NCBI RefSeq assembly: GCF_017875325.1
Contig: NZ_JAGGMN010000001.1
Span: 992,001 to 1,056,000 of the forward strand
Direction: 5' to 3'
From: Methanofollis sp. W23
GTDB taxonomy: Archaea; Halobacteriota; Methanomicrobia; Methanomicrobiales; Methanofollaceae
Length of the DNA stretch: 64,000 nucleotides
Position numbers and translations under genes: made by a program. Positions 51,205-60,404 of the stretch are shown here, in pieces. Positions within the stretch are counted from its first letter, which is position 1; every line of letters begins with the position of its first letter. The notes beneath the pieces were generated by a model. That model saw only the letters and a list, made by a program, of their open reading frames with translations. It was not told the DNA's origin and made no database searches.

Positions 51205-54018
51205 TCATGAGATCCCCTTCCCCATATTCCACGCCCGCACCAGCCCGGCATAACACCGCTCGCAGAGCACCACCTGCCCGTCGGCCGAGCGATGCACCGC
51301 CCGCCCCTCGTCGCACACATCGCACCGGCCGAGATCGGTGCTCACCCGCGTGAACTCCCCGAGGTCCAGGACGCCCGGCAATGTCTCTTGCAACATCCCG
51401 TCTCTATTTCCATCGGTTTTCAGCAGGTTGCGGATGATGACGTCACTCAACGGGCGGCGTGGGGTGCGCTGATCACGATTCGCACCCCGGCACGGTGATA
51501 CCACCAGATCGTTTCCACCATTCCGGGTTTCACACACACACCCACCCACAGACCCATGAGAACCCGGGCCACCGGGTGCGTGTGCGTACTGCTGTACTTT
51601 AGTACTAAGAGAGAGACGCGTCTCTCTATCTGTACTAGTACTGTCAGATCCAGAACCGTTCCTGGCCGCTTGGTCTTCGCAGACGTCGCTGCAATCCTGC
51701 GGGAAACCTGCTGGAATACCGCAAGCGTCGGCGGGGCCGGGACCATCGTCCCGATCCTGGTCCTCGCCGTCGTCTCTGCGGTCGTCGATCCATACCCCAG
51801 CCCCGCGGGACCACTGCCGGTAGACCCTCAGGTCGAAGGAGAAGAGGTGTTCTCGCCGGCGGACGGCATACCCCTCCGCGTCCTCCGTGACCGTCGTGTC
51901 GAAGTAACTGACCGCCGGACATTTCTCCAGCAGTCCGGAGTAGGTCGTCCCCCGGCTCACATAGCCGTGGAGGATGCGGTAGGTCTGGTGGTAGGAAAGC
52001 CCGAGCGCCTCCTGGAGCATCTTGATCGTGAACTGGTCCCAGTTCATCGCCGCCACCGTTTCCAGCGCCGCCGCCTCGTTCTTCGTCACCTTCGTCTCCT
52101 GGCCGCCTGAGTCGCCGTTGATGGCGGCATAGATCCGGGCCGCCGTCTCGAAGTCCTCACGGTTTGCCCGGATCCCGCCCTCATAGCGCTCGCGCTGGAA
52201 CCGGTGCAGGAGTGCGGAGGCCTTGATGAGGTCGAAGAGCATCCCTGGGTTCCTGCGGTTGGCCGTCACCGAGAACTGCACGGCCTCGGCGTACGGGATG
52301 GAGACATGAAGACGCTCCTCCTTCACCACCTCCCAGATCGCCCGGCAGACCGGGAGCCCCGGATCCTCGGCGTCGCCCTCCGCCGCCTCGCGGACCTCGG
52401 CATGTTTCATGTGTTCGAGCACCCGCTCGTCCTGTTCGAGCGAGTCGTCGATCCAGACGGTGAGCATGCGGTTCATCACCTGGTCGTCGCCCGGGTCCTC
52501 GACCCGTGCAAGCCACCAGACGCAGCGCTCAGGGATGCGGCAGACCTGGATCTTGCGGTCTGGGGAGACGGTGTGGTGCTCGATCCGCTCCCTGAAGTTT
52601 GCGGTGGCGGCTTTGAGGACTTCCTGGAGGTCGTCGGAGAGCGAGACGTCGTCGAAGAGGAAGACGGTCCCCGGATGAAGGTTGTCGTGGTAGTAGAGTG
52701 CCTTGTTGCTCACCGTCCCGGCGAGGCGGTAGGCCTCAGGCACCTGCTTGAGCATGGTGGTGCAGGCATGGCTCTTGCCTTTGCCTGAGTTCCCTGAGAC
52801 CGAGACGTGCAGCCCGCTCGTGTTCTCGACCGACTGCGAGGCGAGCGACATCACCAGGCACTCGGCGACGATGCGGTCGCCGACGTGCTCGCGGCCGAAG
52901 GTGTCGAGGAGGAAGCCGAGCGGGTCGCCCTCGGTGAGGACCGCCATCGCCTCTTCCCTGAGCGCCGGGTCGGGGTCTGGTGCCGGTGGGACGGGCGGGG
53001 GTGGGGGCACCTCCTCCCGTTTTTTCAGGGTGTGTTTCTCCCTGGGTTCGTAGCGGTCCCGCAACTCAGACCACCGCTGCACTCCGCCGCCGCACGAGGC
53101 GTGGTGGCACCCGGCATGGACTGCGCCGCTCGGGAACTGGACCGCAAAGGCCCCGTCATGGTGGGCGCTACTGAACGGGCAGTCTTCGAGGACGTAGAGC
53201 GTCCCGCCCTGCCAGGGCCTCGTGCTCCGCACGCCAAGCCCGTGCTCACGGAGCCATGCCCCAAGGTCGAGGGGCTTCCCCCGCTTCGGTGCGGGCGGCG
53301 GGGCGGTCGGGAGGCGGCCGGCGATCTTTTCGAGGAGGTCGGTGGGAACCACTTCAGGGTGCTCGGGCACGGCGAGGACCTTCGCCCGCCGGTGCGGACG
53401 GTTGTCGGTGTGGTCGCCTTTGCGCGAGGTGGTGCCGTAGAGTTTCCAGATCCTGGCGGCATTGTAGTTTGCCGTGTCGACGGTGACGACATCATCCGAA
53501 AACAGGGCGTCGAGGGTGACGAGCACGGCCTTCACGAGCGCCGTCGCCGCCTCGTCGTTGGCGAGGTCGATGGGGTACAAAAGGTGTGCCCCGTTGCCTG
53601 AGTCGGCCTTGATCGGATCGGGAAACCCCTGCCCCGCGAGCCAGCGAGCGATCGCCTCGGCACGCTCCAGCGCCGCCTCGTGCTCATCCTCGGTCGACGA
53701 GACCCCGCTCGGGCGCACCGGGTCGAGGTCGACTGGAAGCCAGCGGCGGCGGAGGATGTCGGCGTCGGCGGTGGTGGGGTCGCTTCTGGTGAGTCGCATC
53801 TTCACGCGGTTTGCCCGCCTCGCGAGGAGGGCCGGGTCGACGAGGTTGAGGGTGACGTACGTCCCCCTCGTCTCGGGATCGGCGTCGAGCGCCGCGGCGG
53901 CGTTCGCCAACTTCGCAAAGTCGTCGAAGTAGCCTGAGTGCGTGAACCGGTCGGCAAGGGTGCGGAGTTCCACGACGCCGCCCTCAGGGAAGAGGGCGGC
54001 GAGGGCGGTGTCGATCAT
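51205..54018 (-). CDS. Archaeo-eukaryotic primase (PrimPol-type) with helicase/ATPase domain
   Basis: A 937-aa replication protein of a plasmid- or virus-like element. Residues 1-270 form the primase: LPVDLDPVRPSG (catalytic Asp pair), ADSGNGAHLLYPID and WKLYGTTSRKGDHTDNRPHR. A Cys/His segment (CPFSSAHHDGAF, HAGCHHASCGGG) follows near residues 275-315. The ATPase domain has P-loop SGNSGKGKS (about 408-416) and Walker B TVFLFDDVSL. A winged-helix segment (FTIKMLQEALGLSYHQTYRI) and a C-terminal zinc ribbon (RCDVCDEGRAVH, VLCERCY) complete it. The start at 54018 overlaps the previous stop by 4 bp and has GGAGGGG upstream. It is host-like in GC. Confidence 0.88.
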   Translation of the reverse strand: MIDTALAALFPEGGVVELRTLADRFTHSGYFDDFAKLANAAAALDADPETRGTYVTLNLVDPALLARRANRVKMRLTRSDPTTADADILRRRWLPVDLDPVRPSGVSSTEDEHEAALERAEAIARWLAGQGFPDPIKADSGNGAHLLYPIDLANDEAATALVKAVLVTLDALFSDDVVTVDTANYNAARIWKLYGTTSRKGDHTDNRPHRRAKVLAVPEHPEVVPTDLLEKIAGRLPTAPPPAPKRGKPLDLGAWLREHGLGVRSTRPWQGGTLYVLEDCPFSSAHHDGAFAVQFPSGAVHAGCHHASCGGGVQRWSELRDRYEPREKHTLKKREEVPPPPPVPPAPDPDPALREEAMAVLTEGDPLGFLLDTFGREHVGDRIVAECLVMSLASQSVENTSGLHVSVSGNSGKGKSHACTTMLKQVPEAYRLAGTVSNKALYYHDNLHPGTVFLFDDVSLSDDLQEVLKAATANFRERIEHHTVSPDRKIQVCRIPERCVWWLARVEDPGDDQVMNRMLTVWIDDSLEQDERVLEHMKHAEVREAAEGDAEDPGLPVCRAIWEVVKEERLHVSIPYAEAVQFSVTANRRNPGMLFDLIKASALLHRFQRERYEGGIRANREDFETAARIYAAINGDSGGQETKVTKNEAAALETVAAMNWDQFTIKMLQEALGLSYHQTYRILHGYVSRGTTYSGLLEKCPAVSYFDTTVTEDAEGYAVRRREHLFSFDLRVYRQWSRGAGVWIDDRRDDGEDQDRDDGPGPADACGIPAGFPQDCSDVCEDQAARNGSGSDSTSTDRETRLSLSTKVQQYAHAPGGPGSHGSVGGCVCETRNGGNDLVVSPCRGANRDQRTPRRPLSDVIIRNLLKTDGNRDGMLQETLPGVLDLGEFTRVSTDLGRCDVCDEGRAVHRSADGQVVLCERCYAGLVRAWNMGKGIS

Positions 54019-54362
54019 GGACACCCCTCCGGGATCAGTGGGAAGAGCGGCGCCGAAGCCGCTTCCCCACGGACCACCCGCTGCACGCTCACCAGCGGCA
54101 CGATGAAGTGCCCGGCGACCGTGAAGATCGTCACCGCACGTTCGAAGACGTTCATCGCCGCGTGCCCCACGATCGCCGTCTCGGTGACCACCGCCCCGTC
54201 CTCGGTCTCCTCGGCGACAACCCCGGTCACCGGGACCACATGGCCATGGAAGAGGAGGGGCCTGAGGTCGTCGTGTGCGATCTGATAATGCTCGTCGCCG
54301 ATGATGAGGTGCAGCCCGCCGCGCGACCCTGGGCGCAGCGTGCCGTTGATCATCTCGCTCAT
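54015..54362 (-). CDS. Small beta-rich protein of the integrated element
   Basis: A 115-aa protein, unrecognised. The sequence alternates short hydrophobic strands (LHLIIGDEHYQIA, LLFHGHVVPVTGVVA, AVTIFTVAGHFIVPLVSVQR), as in SH3- or OB-like folds, suggesting nucleic-acid binding, though this is inference. Both ends overlap neighbours by 4 bp (ATGA), so it is translated together with the primase. Confidence 0.65.
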   Translation of the reverse strand: MSEMINGTLRPGSRGGLHLIIGDEHYQIAHDDLRPLLFHGHVVPVTGVVAEETEDGAVVTETAIVGHAAMNVFERAVTIFTVAGHFIVPLVSVQRVVRGEAASAPLFPLIPEGCP

Positions 54363-54613
54363 GGCTCCTCACCCCGCATGACCAGCGTGATCAGATAGAA
54401 ATGCCCCTGGGTCGGGTAGATGTACACCTCTGAGATCGCACTCCCGTACCGCTTCATCTCGCGTGCAAGCACCTGCGGGATCAGATAGAACGGCACCGGA
54501 TCGACAGTCTTAATTTCTTCCCGCGAAGAAGGGGATCTGGCAGACCTCCGTGAACTCGTGTTGGAGCATGGTTCTACATGGGGGCTGCCATCTATCGGGC
54601 CGTCGCCTGACAT
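54359..54613 (-). CDS. Small hypothetical protein of the integrated element
   Basis: An 84-aa protein. The C-terminal half EMKRYGSAISEVYIYPTQGH forms a helix and strand; the N-terminal half is Ser/Arg-rich and probably disordered. The start MSGDGPIDG follows GAGG at seven bases. It overlaps both neighbours, as is usual in compact element operons. No family recognised. Confidence 0.5.
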   Translation of the reverse strand: MSGDGPIDGSPHVEPCSNTSSRRSARSPSSREEIKTVDPVPFYLIPQVLAREMKRYGSAISEVYIYPTQGHFYLITLVMRGEEP

Positions 54614-54735
54614 TTTTGTGCCTCGTTGTGGGGGGTCTTCAATCTGGCTTTGCCGTCCTCGATCCACTTCTCCCAGATCATCTTTGCGATGGGATCGGGC
54701 ATGTGGTCGAGGGTTTCCTGAGAGATCTCTCTCAT
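54592..54735 (-). CDS. 47-aa small protein heading the element operon
   Basis: MREISQETLDHMPDPIAKMI and WEKWIEDGKARLKTPHNEAQ: an amphipathic helical mini-protein, preceded by GGAGG ten bases upstream. It overlaps the next gene by 22 bp. A TATA-like CCTTTTTATTC lies about 100 bp upstream, in the gap before the integrase. Its role is unknown; copy-number or DNA-binding regulation would be usual for its position. Confidence 0.5.
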   Translation of the reverse strand: MREISQETLDHMPDPIAKMIWEKWIEDGKARLKTPHNEAQKCQATAR

Positions 54736-54988
54736 AGTCTGCTTTCCTCCTGTGCGGGCCACCTTGTGAGAAAATAGGTCGGGGGGACCGGCGGCACCGC
54801 ACTGAAGAGGGGTGGAAGAATGAGAATAAAAAGGGGCGGTGATTTGTTTGGAAGTGAAATGTCGATGCTTTGTGAAGAACGCGAGATCAGGCGAGGTTTT
54901 TGTAGTAATGCATCTGGTTCAGTTCTCCCATGGGCGCTCGCACGCCGTTTTTGCATTTCGTCTTAAGGATCATAACGTCCTCCCCGCT

Positions 54989-56218
54989 TCATAGGTCTGA
55001 TTCGCCCTGCCGGTTCAGGTCGCTGCGCAGTTGCTTGAGGAGAAGGTCGTACTCTGGGGAACCTTTCGCGATCATGACGCACTCGTCCATGCTCTCGGTC
55101 GCTTCTTCGGTGAGTGTCCGGCCGCAGAGGCTGCAGAAGTTGGACGACGGGCCGTTGACGGCTTGACAGTGCGGGCACTGCCGGGGTTCGAGCCGCGGCC
55201 GCCGGTGTCCGTTGCCGTCTCCCTGGGCGATGCCGTAGGTCCTGAGGATCTCCTGGTCGATGTCGCAGCCGGTGAGGTGGGCGTAGGTCTTGAACATCGG
55301 GGTGGTGATGTTGCCCCACATCATGAGTTTGATCACGCTTTCTGAGACGCCTTCGGTGATCATGTGGGTGATCCGGGAGTGGCGGAAGATGTGCGGCGTG
55401 ATGTGTTTGGTGATCCCGGCCCGTTTGGCGATGCGGTCGAGTTGTTTCTGGACGGCGGCGTGGGTGAGCGGGCCTCTCCGTTCGGTCAGGAAGACGAGGG
55501 CCTCGCCGACGGGGTTGAACGGGTAGTCGGCACGCCATGCGGCGATGTGCTCGCGGGCCATGACGAGCCTGACATACCGGGGTTTGTTGGTCTTGAATTT
55601 GACGTTGACGACGGCGCCGTACTCGTCCATGAGAACGTCCTTCCAGGCGAGGGTACCTAACTCGCCGATCCGGAACCCGCCTTCATAGAGCATCATGATG
55701 AGGGCGCGGTCCCGGCTCCAGAGGCAGGCGTCCATGATGGCCGTCACCTCGGCCGGGGTGAGGAGGTCGGTGGCCTCCTTGGTCATGGTGTCTTTGGGCG
55801 GGTTTTTGATGCGCTGAATTTTCCTGAGGGGAAGGTCGGTGTAGCCGTTCTCGATCATCCAGACGTAGAGTTGTTTGAGGATGATGACGTGGTCGGCGAT
55901 GGTGTTTTGCTTGAATTGTTTGCCGCGGGCGCTTTTGGCGGTCTTGAGAATAGAGATGCCTTCGTAGATGTCGGCCATGTGGTTCTCGAGGTACGGGCCG
56001 ATGAAGCGTCGCCACCCGACGAGGGTGTAGACGAGTTTGTTGGTTCTGGCGGCACTGATGTTGTTGCAGGACTGGCATTCTGCAACGAACTCGCGGATCA
56101 GGTCGGCGTCGCACGAGGTGAGGGTGCCGTTTGCAAGCCCTTTGGCGATGGAACGGTCCGCATACTCGCTCTTGATGCAATGAAAAGAGCTATCAGATCG
56201 TGTTGGAGCAGGTCTCAT
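54989..56218 (-). CDS. Tyrosine site-specific integrase with C-terminal zinc ribbon
   Basis: A 409-aa XerC/D-type recombinase. The SAM-like core-binding half spans residues 20-135 (ISAARTNKLVYTLVGWRRFI). The catalytic half has YEGGFRIGELGTLAWKDV (first Arg), PHIFRHSRITHMI (H-x-x-R) and PMFKTYAHL (Tyr). A zinc ribbon (CPHCQAVN, FCSLCG) follows, probably for DNA binding. Its start lies 57 bp from the 3' end of the tRNA-Met gene, with the gene pointing away, the usual arrangement at an attL or attR site. The ATG at 56218 has GAAGG at seven bases; a TTG at 56236 is an alternative. Confidence 0.92.
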   Translation of the reverse strand: MRPAPTRSDSSFHCIKSEYADRSIAKGLANGTLTSCDADLIREFVAECQSCNNISAARTNKLVYTLVGWRRFIGPYLENHMADIYEGISILKTAKSARGKQFKQNTIADHVIILKQLYVWMIENGYTDLPLRKIQRIKNPPKDTMTKEATDLLTPAEVTAIMDACLWSRDRALIMMLYEGGFRIGELGTLAWKDVLMDEYGAVVNVKFKTNKPRYVRLVMAREHIAAWRADYPFNPVGEALVFLTERRGPLTHAAVQKQLDRIAKRAGITKHITPHIFRHSRITHMITEGVSESVIKLMMWGNITTPMFKTYAHLTGCDIDQEILRTYGIAQGDGNGHRRPRLEPRQCPHCQAVNGPSSNFCSLCGRTLTEEATESMDECVMIAKGSPEYDLLLKQLRSDLNRQGESDL

Positions 56219-56275
56219 ACATATGCCTTCGGTCAAGACGGGAAAAGTGTAAGGGATTTTGACCGAAAGTCGGAA

Positions 56276-56384
56276 TGCTGCGAGGGGGATCCGAACCCCC
56301 GACCTCCAGATATCTCAGATCTGGGCGCGTCCGTTGCTCAAAACCCTATGAGTCTGGCGCCCTAACCAACTAGGCCACCGCAGC
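56276..56384 (-). tRNA. tRNA-Met (CAT), intron-containing
   Basis: The exons fold into a normal cloverleaf: acceptor GCTGCGG/TCGCAGC, D-arm GCCTAGTTGGTTAGGGC, anticodon stem CCAGA/TCTGG with loop CTCATAA, variable AGGTC, T-arm GGGGGTTCGGATCCCCC, discriminator A. About 34 bases lie between positions 37 and 38 (GGGTTTTGAGC to CTGAGAT), the standard archaeal intron site for elongator tRNA-Met. CAT could also be a lysidine/agmatidine-modified tRNA-Ile2; the intron favours elongator Met. CCA is not encoded. The 3' end faces the integrase and probably is the attachment site. Confidence 0.9.
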
Positions 56385-56405
56385 ATGAGTGTTTGCACCT
56401 AAGTG

Positions 56406-56414
56406 CATTATAAC
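56406..56414 (-). promoter_or_regulatory. TATA box of the tRNA gene
   Basis: GTTATAATG on the minus strand ends 22 bp before the first tRNA base, the spacing expected for an archaeal promoter. Confidence 0.55.
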
Positions 56415-56454
56415 AAGGACGGATGGGTTAATAAAGGTTATTGTGGGGCAGAGA

Positions 56455-57933
56455 TTATCCCCGCCGCTGTTGGTTGATGTAGACATTGACCGCGGCTGAA
56501 ATCGCCGCCATCTCCTTCCCCTGGCGGAACGACGCCGCCAGCGTCTGCATGCGTGCCTCTTCCTCGCGCAGGGAGCGCCCCAGGGTCTGGGCGATATGCT
56601 CCTCCTGGAGGAAGTGGGTGTGGGTGTTGCCCTGCACGTACTCGCGGTTATGCATGATCGCATGGTGGAGAGGGAGGGTGGTCTTCACGCCCAGGATGAC
56701 GTACTCATAGATCGCCCTGCGCATCCGCTCGATCGACTCCATTCTCGTCTGCCCCCAGGCACAGAGTTTGGAGATCATCGAGTCGTAGGTCGGCGGGATC
56801 GCATACCCCATGTGGATCCCTGAGTCCACCCTGATCCCTGGCCCGCCAGGCGAGCGGTACCTGATGATCTTGCCCGGGTCGGCCTGGAAGTTGTTGAGCG
56901 GGTCCTCGGCATTGATCCGGCACTCGATCGCATGCCCGCGGATCCCGATATCCTCCTGACCGAACGGGAGATCAAGCCCGGCCGCGACCGCCAGCTGCTG
57001 CTTGACGATATCGATCCCGGTGATCATCTCGGTGATCGTGTGCTCGACCTGGAGACGGGTGTTCATCTCCATGAAATAGTAGTTGCCGTCGGCGTACAGG
57101 AACTCCACCGTCCCCGCGTTCTGGTAGCCTGAAGTTTTTGCGACCGTCACCGCCGAGTCGGCCATCCGCTCGCGGAGGGCGTCGGTCATGATCGGGCAGG
57201 GCGCCTCCTCGACCAGTTTCTGGTGACGGCGCTGGATCGAACACTCACGATCGTACAGGTGAAGGGTGTTGCCATAACTGTCGGCCAGCACCTGGAACTC
57301 GATATGCCGCGGCTTGACCAGGTACTTCTCTATGAAGACGGTCGAGTCGCCGAAGGCCGACTCCGCGATCTTCATGCTCCCCTTGATCGCCTCCTCGAGG
57401 TCGGCCGGGGTGTTGACGATATGCATCCCGATCCCTCCGCCGCCGGCGCTCGCCTTGACGATGACCGGGTAGCCGATCTCGTCTGCCACCCGCGCCGCCT
57501 CGTCGAGGCTGCGCACCCCGCCCTCGGTGCCTGGCAGGACCGGGACGCCGGCATCCTTCATCGCCTGCTTGCTCTCGATCTTTGAGCCCATCATCTCGAT
57601 GGTCTTCCATGACGGCCCGATGAAAGTGAGCCCCTCCTCATCGACCCGTCGTGCAAACGTGGCATTCTCGGCCAGGAACCCATAGCCAGGGTGGACCGCC
57701 TCGGCCCCCGACATCTCTGCGATCTCGAGGATCCGGTCCATATTCAGGTAACTCTTCTGGGGGGGCGCCTCGCCGACGAAGAACGCCTCGTCGGCGTACT
57801 TCACATGGAGGGCGTTTTTGTCCGGGGTCGAGTAGACCGCCACCGTCTCGATCCCGAGCTCGCGGCAGGCGCGCATCACCCTGATCGCGATCTCGCCCCT
57901 GTTCGCGATGAGTACCTTCTCAAAATACCTCAT
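56455..57933 (-). CDS. pycA: Pyruvate carboxylase subunit A (biotin carboxylase)
   Basis: A 492-aa biotin carboxylase. It has [34 protein letters not shown], the ATP-grasp loop [51 protein letters not shown] and [10 protein letters not shown]. It uses ATP and bicarbonate to carboxylate biotin on PycB. The gene follows pycB by 26 bp and is last in the leftward run. In methanogens the a4b4-type enzyme makes oxaloacetate for the incomplete reductive TCA pathway. Length and motifs are normal. Confidence 0.96.
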   Translation of the reverse strand: MRYFEKVLIANRGEIAIRVMRACRELGIETVAVYSTPDKNALHVKYADEAFFVGEAPPQKSYLNMDRILEIAEMSGAEAVHPGYGFLAENATFARRVDEEGLTFIGPSWKTIEMMGSKIESKQAMKDAGVPVLPGTEGGVRSLDEAARVADEIGYPVIVKASAGGGGIGMHIVNTPADLEEAIKGSMKIAESAFGDSTVFIEKYLVKPRHIEFQVLADSYGNTLHLYDRECSIQRRHQKLVEEAPCPIMTDALRERMADSAVTVAKTSGYQNAGTVEFLYADGNYYFMEMNTRLQVEHTITEMITGIDIVKQQLAVAAGLDLPFGQEDIGIRGHAIECRINAEDPLNNFQADPGKIIRYRSPGGPGIRVDSGIHMGYAIPPTYDSMISKLCAWGQTRMESIERMRRAIYEYVILGVKTTLPLHHAIMHNREYVQGNTHTHFLQEEHIAQTLGRSLREEEARMQTLAASFRQGKEMAAISAAVNVYINQQRRG

Positions 57934-57959
57934 ACAACCTCACAAAATGAGAGGGCGGT

Positions 57960-59702
57960 CTACTCGACCACCATGAGCACGTCGCCGTTCTGGACGACAT
58001 CGCCGACATCGACAAAGATCTCGGTGACCTTCCCGTCGGCCGTCGCATAGATGGGGTTCTCCATCTTCATCGCCTCAAGGACCAGAAGGACGTCGCCTTT
58101 CTTCACCTTTGCGCCGACGTTCGCTCGCACCTCGAGAACCATGCCCTGCATGTTGGACTTGACCCCGCCGGCAATCTCGCCTCTCGGGATCTCCTTGCCG
58201 GCGGCGGGGGCAGCCGTCTCGACCGCACTCCCTTCCACCGAGAGGATCCGGACCGAGAAGACCTCACCGTCGACCTCGACCTCCATGAAACCCGGCACCT
58301 CGGCCGCGGCCGGGGCCGCCTGGGCCAGTTCAGGGATGGGCTCGGCGGTCCGCTCGCCCTTGAGGAAAGACGGCGCAATCGCCGGGTACATGATATAGGT
58401 GAGGACGTCCTCTTCTTTCCTGACCAGCCCGTCTTTCTCGGCCTGCTCGCGCATCTTCTCGTAGGCAGGCTCCAGCAGGTCGGCCGGCCTCACGGTGATC
58501 ACCTCTTCGTCCCCGATGATCAGGGACCTGATCTCCTCTGAGATCTCTGCCGGCGGGCGGCCGTACAGCCCCCTGACATAGTCCTTGACCTCCTTGGTCA
58601 CATTGGAATAACGGTCACTCCCCATCAGGACGTTCAGGACCGCCTGCGTCCCCACGATCTGGCTCGTCGGGGTGACCAGCGGTGGGTAGCCGAGATCTCT
58701 GCGCACCCGCGGGATCTCGGCATGCACCTCTTCGAGACGGTTGAGGGCGTCCTGCTCCTTGAGTTGGGAGACGAGGTTTGAGATCATCCCTCCAGGCAAC
58801 TGGTAGACCAGCACATTGCTGTCCACCCGCTCGGAGATGGGGTTGAGAAGCCCGCCATATTTGTCCCTGAGTTTGACACAACGGTCCCTGACCTCAAGGA
58901 GAGTATGGAGGTCGATCCCGGTGTCGCGCGTCGTGCCCTTGAGCGAGGCCACCACGCTCTCGGTCGGGGGCTGCGAGGTCCCGAGGGCGAAGGGCGACAT
59001 CGCCGTGTCCAGGATGTCGACCCCGGCCTCGATGGCCGCCTGGTAACTCATCGAGGCGATCCCGCTCGTCGAGTGCGAGTGGAGACAGACCGGGAGATCG
59101 ACCTGCTCCTTGATCCCTGCGATGAGGTCGCGGGTCGCCTCAGGCATGATCAGCCCGGCCATGTCCTTGATGCAGATCGAGTCGCAGTCATGTGCCGCCA
59201 GGTCTTCGGCCATCTCGATGAACTTCGCCGTGGTGTGCACCGGACTTGTGGTGTACGAGATCGTGCCCTGGAGATGGGCACCCTGTTCCTTCACCGAGGC
59301 GAAGGACTTTTCCATGTTTCTGATGTCGTTAAGGGCGTCAAAGACTCTGAAAATGTCGACGCCGTTTTTGTACGCCGCATCGATGAACCTCTCGACGACA
59401 TCGTCGGGATAATGGCGGTAGCCCACCAGGTTCTGCCCCCGCAGCAGCATCTGGATGGGGGTCTTTGCGAGTTCGGCCTTCAGGTCCCTGAGTCGGTCCC
59501 AGGGATCATCGTTAAGAAATCGGATACAGCTGTCAAAGGTTGCTCCACCCCATGCTTCAAGGGAGAAGAATCCCACATCATCCATCTTGCGGGCCAGAGG
59601 AAGCATGTCCTCGGTCCTCATTCTGGTGGCGATGAGCGATTGGTGGGCATCCCTGAGTGTTGTATCAGTTATATGTACTCGTTTTGGGTTGGCAGCACTC
59701 AT
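57960..59702 (-). CDS. pycB: Pyruvate carboxylase subunit B (carboxyltransferase plus biotin carrier)
   Basis: A 580-aa protein. The carboxyltransferase barrel starts ITDTTLRDAHQSLIATRMRT and contains WGGATFDSCIRFL, FRVFDALNDIRNM, ICIKDMAGL with the metal-binding HSHSTSGIA. The C-terminal lipoyl-like domain has VLLVLEAMKMENPIYATADG, with Lys the biotin site. It transfers CO2 from biotin to pyruvate. Upstream is a 54-bp gap with a TATA-like CTTATAGATATTTT and then GAGGT six bases before the ATG, so pycBA may have its own promoter in addition to read-through from the biotin genes. Confidence 0.96.
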   Translation of the reverse strand: MSAANPKRVHITDTTLRDAHQSLIATRMRTEDMLPLARKMDDVGFFSLEAWGGATFDSCIRFLNDDPWDRLRDLKAELAKTPIQMLLRGQNLVGYRHYPDDVVERFIDAAYKNGVDIFRVFDALNDIRNMEKSFASVKEQGAHLQGTISYTTSPVHTTAKFIEMAEDLAAHDCDSICIKDMAGLIMPEATRDLIAGIKEQVDLPVCLHSHSTSGIASMSYQAAIEAGVDILDTAMSPFALGTSQPPTESVVASLKGTTRDTGIDLHTLLEVRDRCVKLRDKYGGLLNPISERVDSNVLVYQLPGGMISNLVSQLKEQDALNRLEEVHAEIPRVRRDLGYPPLVTPTSQIVGTQAVLNVLMGSDRYSNVTKEVKDYVRGLYGRPPAEISEEIRSLIIGDEEVITVRPADLLEPAYEKMREQAEKDGLVRKEEDVLTYIMYPAIAPSFLKGERTAEPIPELAQAAPAAAEVPGFMEVEVDGEVFSVRILSVEGSAVETAAPAAGKEIPRGEIAGGVKSNMQGMVLEVRANVGAKVKKGDVLLVLEAMKMENPIYATADGKVTEIFVDVGDVVQNGDVLMVVE

Positions 59703-59756
59703 CTGAATACCTCGGGGCTCTAAAATATCTATAAGCCTCTCAATTTTTTATCATGA

Positions 59757-60404
59757 TCATATAAATACATCACCAAGTGGAACCAATGAAAAAATAAAGA
59801 CCATACCGGCGAGAATTGTGGCGCCATATCCGGCTGCATCTGGCCTGAACTCCGGACAAACCGAACCCCCGCCCCGGTACCCCCTGACTGCGAGGAGGGC
59901 GGCACGCTCGGCGGAGCGTCGCATCTGGCCGTGGAGAACGGTGAGTGCAAAGGGGACCAGTGCGTTTCGTCCCCATCTTTTTCCTTTCAATTGGAGCGCC
60001 ATCCTGGTCCTGGCAACGTCAGTCTCCAGGGAGGCGAGGGCCTCCATCCCCATCTCGCCTGCCAGCCCAAGGTCGAACCCGAGGCCGCGGCCAAAGAGGG
60101 CGGTCCCGACCGCGAGGAGTTCGCCTGGTTCTCGTTCTCTATAGGCCCAGAAGGCGATGAGAAAGACCGCAGAGAGCCTGAAGAAATACGAAACTCCGTC
60201 TCCCCCGGTGAACGCCGTCAGCAGGGCGGTGAGCGCGAGGGTGAGGAGGACGATCCCAGCGGCCCTGGGAGAGGTCGGGAGTGAGCCCCGCCGCCTGCTG
60301 AATACCACCCACCAGAGATAGACGAAGGCCGCGCCGGCGACCGAGTGGAAGGCGGCGAGGGAGAGGAGGACGGTGCAGACCAGTCTCAGTCGCGCGTCCT
60401 GCAT
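59757..60404 (-). CDS. ecfT: ECF transporter transmembrane protein EcfT
   Basis: A 215-aa membrane protein with about five helices (VCTVLLSLAAFHSVAGAAFV, AGIVLLTLALTALLTAFTGG, ILAGMVFIFSLVPLG). The coupling helices include MALQLKGKRWG and RAALLAVRGYRGGG, a variant of the Ala-Arg-Gly EcfT motif. It couples the two ATPases to the S component. It starts inside the end of the second ATPase gene. BioY four genes upstream makes biotin the likely substrate. Confidence 0.85.
   Translation of the reverse strand: MQDARLRLVCTVLLSLAAFHSVAGAAFVYLWWVVFSRRRGSLPTSPRAAGIVLLTLALTALLTAFTGGDGVSYFFRLSAVFLIAFWAYREREPGELLAVGTALFGRGLGFDLGLAGEMGMEALASLETDVARTRMALQLKGKRWGRNALVPFALTVLHGQMRRSAERAALLAVRGYRGGGSVCPEFRPDAAGYGATILAGMVFIFSLVPLGDVFI

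Noticed and set aside
56270-56300. A second copy of the tRNA 3' end as the other attachment site
   Set aside because: I looked for GCTGCGAGGGGGATCC-like sequence elsewhere in the window and found none; the other boundary may be outside or eroded.
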